Below are positions 62,486 to 64,000 of a stretch of DNA of 64,000 bases, in pieces. Each line of letters begins with the position of its first letter. The stretch's first letter is position 1. The stretch comes from Nostoc sp. 'Peltigera membranacea cyanobiont' N6 (lineage in GTDB: Bacteria; Cyanobacteriota; Cyanobacteriia; Cyanobacteriales; Nostocaceae), in the NCBI RefSeq assembly GCF_002949735.1, contig NZ_CP026681.1, positions 7,594,501-7,658,500 of the forward strand, written 5' to 3'. The notes under the pieces are model-generated. The model had not been told where the DNA came from, did no database searches, and saw only the letters and a program-made list of their open reading frames with translations. A program made the position numbers and the translations under genes.

Positions 62486-62658
62486 CGCCTAATATAAATT
62501 AGAAAAAAAGGCAAGAGAAGTAAGAAGATGAAAGTTACCAGCTTTTCAACTCAGACTTCCCCCATGATTAGTATGGACAATTCCCAATTATCCTCATCCT
62601 GAAACAATAATTTTGAGCAATACTGGTACAGGAAGGAATATTTACACAAAATCCCAAA

Positions 62659-64000
62659 ATGACAATTCAACCTAGTGACAAGCCTTTGCTAGAGTGGGCA
62701 GGCGATAGTTTGGCAATTGGATTATTTGAAGATGCAGTCGAGTTAACTGGAGAACTGGCAACTTTAGATCAAAAGTTTTCCGGGGTATTAAAAGAACTGA
62801 TTGCAGAAGAAGAATTTAAAGGTAAAGCCAACACTACAATCTTCACCCGTGTAAATGCTGGTAGCCCAGTGCGGAAATTGATTGTAGTAGGATTAGGTAA
62901 ACCAGATGCACTACAACTCGACACTCTGCGACGCGCTGCTGCTGCTGTAGCTAGGGTAGGAAAAAAGCAAAAAAGCAAAATTCTGGGATTTAGTTTTCCA
63001 TTATGGAATAACGATCCAGCGGCCAGTGCCCAAGCGATCGCAGAAGGTGTGGAATTAGCACTTTACCAAGATATTCGCTTTAAATCAGAACCAGAAGAGA
63101 AAGGATCGCAAATAGAAAGCGTAGATTTACTAGGTTTCGGTGGACAAGAAGCCGCCATTAGCCGCGCCAATCAAATCGTTTCTGGGGTAAATTTGGCACG
63201 GCAGTTAGTAGCAGCGCCAGCCAACGCAGTCACACCAATTACTTTGGCAGAAACTGCTCAAGCGATCGCAAAGGAGTACGGTTTACAAGTAGAGATTCTA
63301 GAAAAAGAAGACTGTGAAAAGTTGGGTATGGGTGCTTTTTTGGGAGTATCGCAAGGTTCCGAGTTGCCACCTAAATTCATTCACCTGACTTACAAACCAG
63401 AAGGTACACCGAAAAAGAAACTAGCAATTATTGGTAAAGGTGTAACCTTCGATTCCGGCGGACTCAATATTAAAGGTGCTGGAAGTGGCATCGAAACCAT
63501 GAAAATGGATATGGGTGGCGCAGCTGCTACCTTGGGTGCGGCAAAAGCAATTGCTCAAATTAAGCCAGATGTTGAAGTTCACTTTATCTCGGCGGTAGCT
63601 GAAAACATGATTAGCGGTCACGCCATGCACCCTGGAGATATTCTCACAGCATCAAACGGCAAAACAATCGAAGTGAACAACACCGACGCTGAAGGACGTT
63701 TAACCTTAGCAGATGCCTTGGTTTATGCCGACAAATTAGGGTTGGATGCGATCGTGGATTTAGCTACCCTAACCGGTGCTAATGTCATTGCCTTGGGTGA
63801 AGATATTGCTGGTTTGTACACTCCCGATGATGGTGTAGCTTCCCAAATCGAGAAAGCTGCCCAAACTTCAGGGGAAAAGATTTGGCGGATGCCAATGGAA
63901 GAAAAATATTTTGAAGGGCTAAAGTCTGGCATCGCGGACATGAAAAATACAGGGCCGCGCCCAGGTGGTGCTATTACTGCTGCACTTTTCCTGAAACAAT
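62659..64000 (+). CDS. pepA: Leucyl aminopeptidase (partial, 3' end beyond window)
   Basis: The frame opens at ATG 62659 and is still open at the window edge (447 codons seen; the family is usually about 490). The N-terminal macro-like domain has VVGLGKPD and LRRAAAAVARVGKK. The M17 metal site starts with KGVTFDSGGLNIKG and continues with the signature NTDAEGRLTLADAL. It is a hexameric, two-metal aminopeptidase removing N-terminal Leu and other residues in the cytoplasm. Confidence 0.96.
   Translation, partial: MTIQPSDKPLLEWAGDSLAIGLFEDAVELTGELATLDQKFSGVLKELIAEEEFKGKANTTIFTRVNAGSPVRKLIVVGLGKPDALQLDTLRRAAAAVARVGKKQKSKILGFSFPLWNNDPAASAQAIAEGVELALYQDIRFKSEPEEKGSQIESVDLLGFGGQEAAISRANQIVSGVNLARQLVAAPANAVTPITLAETAQAIAKEYGLQVEILEKEDCEKLGMGAFLGVSQGSELPPKFIHLTYKPEGTPKKKLAIIGKGVTFDSGGLNIKGAGSGIETMKMDMGGAAATLGAAKAIAQIKPDVEVHFISAVAENMISGHAMHPGDILTASNGKTIEVNNTDAEGRLTLADALVYADKLGLDAIVDLATLTGANVIALGEDIAGLYTPDDGVASQIEKAAQTSGEKIWRMPMEEKYFEGLKSGIADMKNTGPRPGGAITAALFLKQ

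Overview
The window looks like chromosomal DNA of a filamentous, heterocyst-type cyanobacterium of the Nostoc/Anabaena group. The evidence is the dense GCGATCGC (HIP1) octamers, AT-rich spacers, short tandem heptamer repeats (AATTACG, CCCCATT and similar), palindromic MITE-like elements, and cyanobacteria-restricted genes: PetF ferredoxin, BvdR-type biliverdin reductase, a CPP1-like protein, DUF3082, DUF3146, DUF2811 and DUF4168 proteins, and a pst operon with a second pstB.

Layout. 1-3.9 kb: the end of a probable after-VIT protein, a small basic protein, a lipase, a VOC protein and a DUF92 membrane protein. 4.0-11.6 kb: a secretion/protease block with a parvulin-type isomerase overlapping an HlyB-like ABC exporter (degenerate C39 domain), then two subtilisin-like genes. 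The first is a CARDB-subtilase chimera without the catalytic Asp and His; the second is intact. The pair lies between two copies of one palindromic repeat. 11.6-22.6 kb: housekeeping and redox genes (dps, sulfiredoxin, SpoIID-like, petF, bvdR, map, Uma2, a pentapeptide membrane protein, rsmA, ispE, a DUF3082 protein, a GerMN lipoprotein). 22.8-24.8 kb: tRNA-Gly(CCC), followed 11 bp later by a repeat array resembling a Tn7-like/type V-K CAST transposon end, then DnaA-box-like sites, a DUF2811 gene and a hairpin-rich non-coding stretch.

24.8-31.4 kb: an OmpR-type regulator, a CPP1-like protein, a HAD hydrolase, a GNAT-hppD pair, an SDR protein and an unusual Zn-ribbon/NYN/LOTUS protein. 31.6-39.0 kb: the high-affinity phosphate operon pstS-pstC-pstA-pstB-pstB' on the minus strand. 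It is preceded by TTAA sites phased at 11 bp (a probable Pho box) and interrupted between the two pstB genes by an IS200/IS605-type element whose TnpB lacks zinc-finger cysteines. 39-44 kb: a DUF6745 protein, a 2H phosphoesterase, holA, a DUF4168 protein and a PAS-LuxR regulator. 44.1-48.5 kb: a 1455-residue hybrid histidine kinase. 48.5-59.6 kb: a squalene/phytoene synthase-like gene, a Ser/Thr kinase with pentapeptide repeats, an FHA protein, recA, a DUF4385 protein, a VOC protein, a second Uma2 protein and a methyltransferase, with two MITE-like elements. 59.7-64 kb: a CPA2 antiporter with universal-stress domains, a DUF3146 protein and the 5' part of pepA, which runs off the window.

The main themes are phosphate acquisition, protein export with extracellular proteolysis, oxidative-stress and redox metabolism, and phospho-signalling. 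Repeat DNA has also repeatedly entered coding regions in frame, usually at linkers or ends. The strongest candidates for something undescribed are the transposon-end-like array beside tRNA-Gly, the Zn-ribbon/NYN/LOTUS protein and the chimeric subtilase. All identifications come from reading the sequence and from memory of families; no database search was run.
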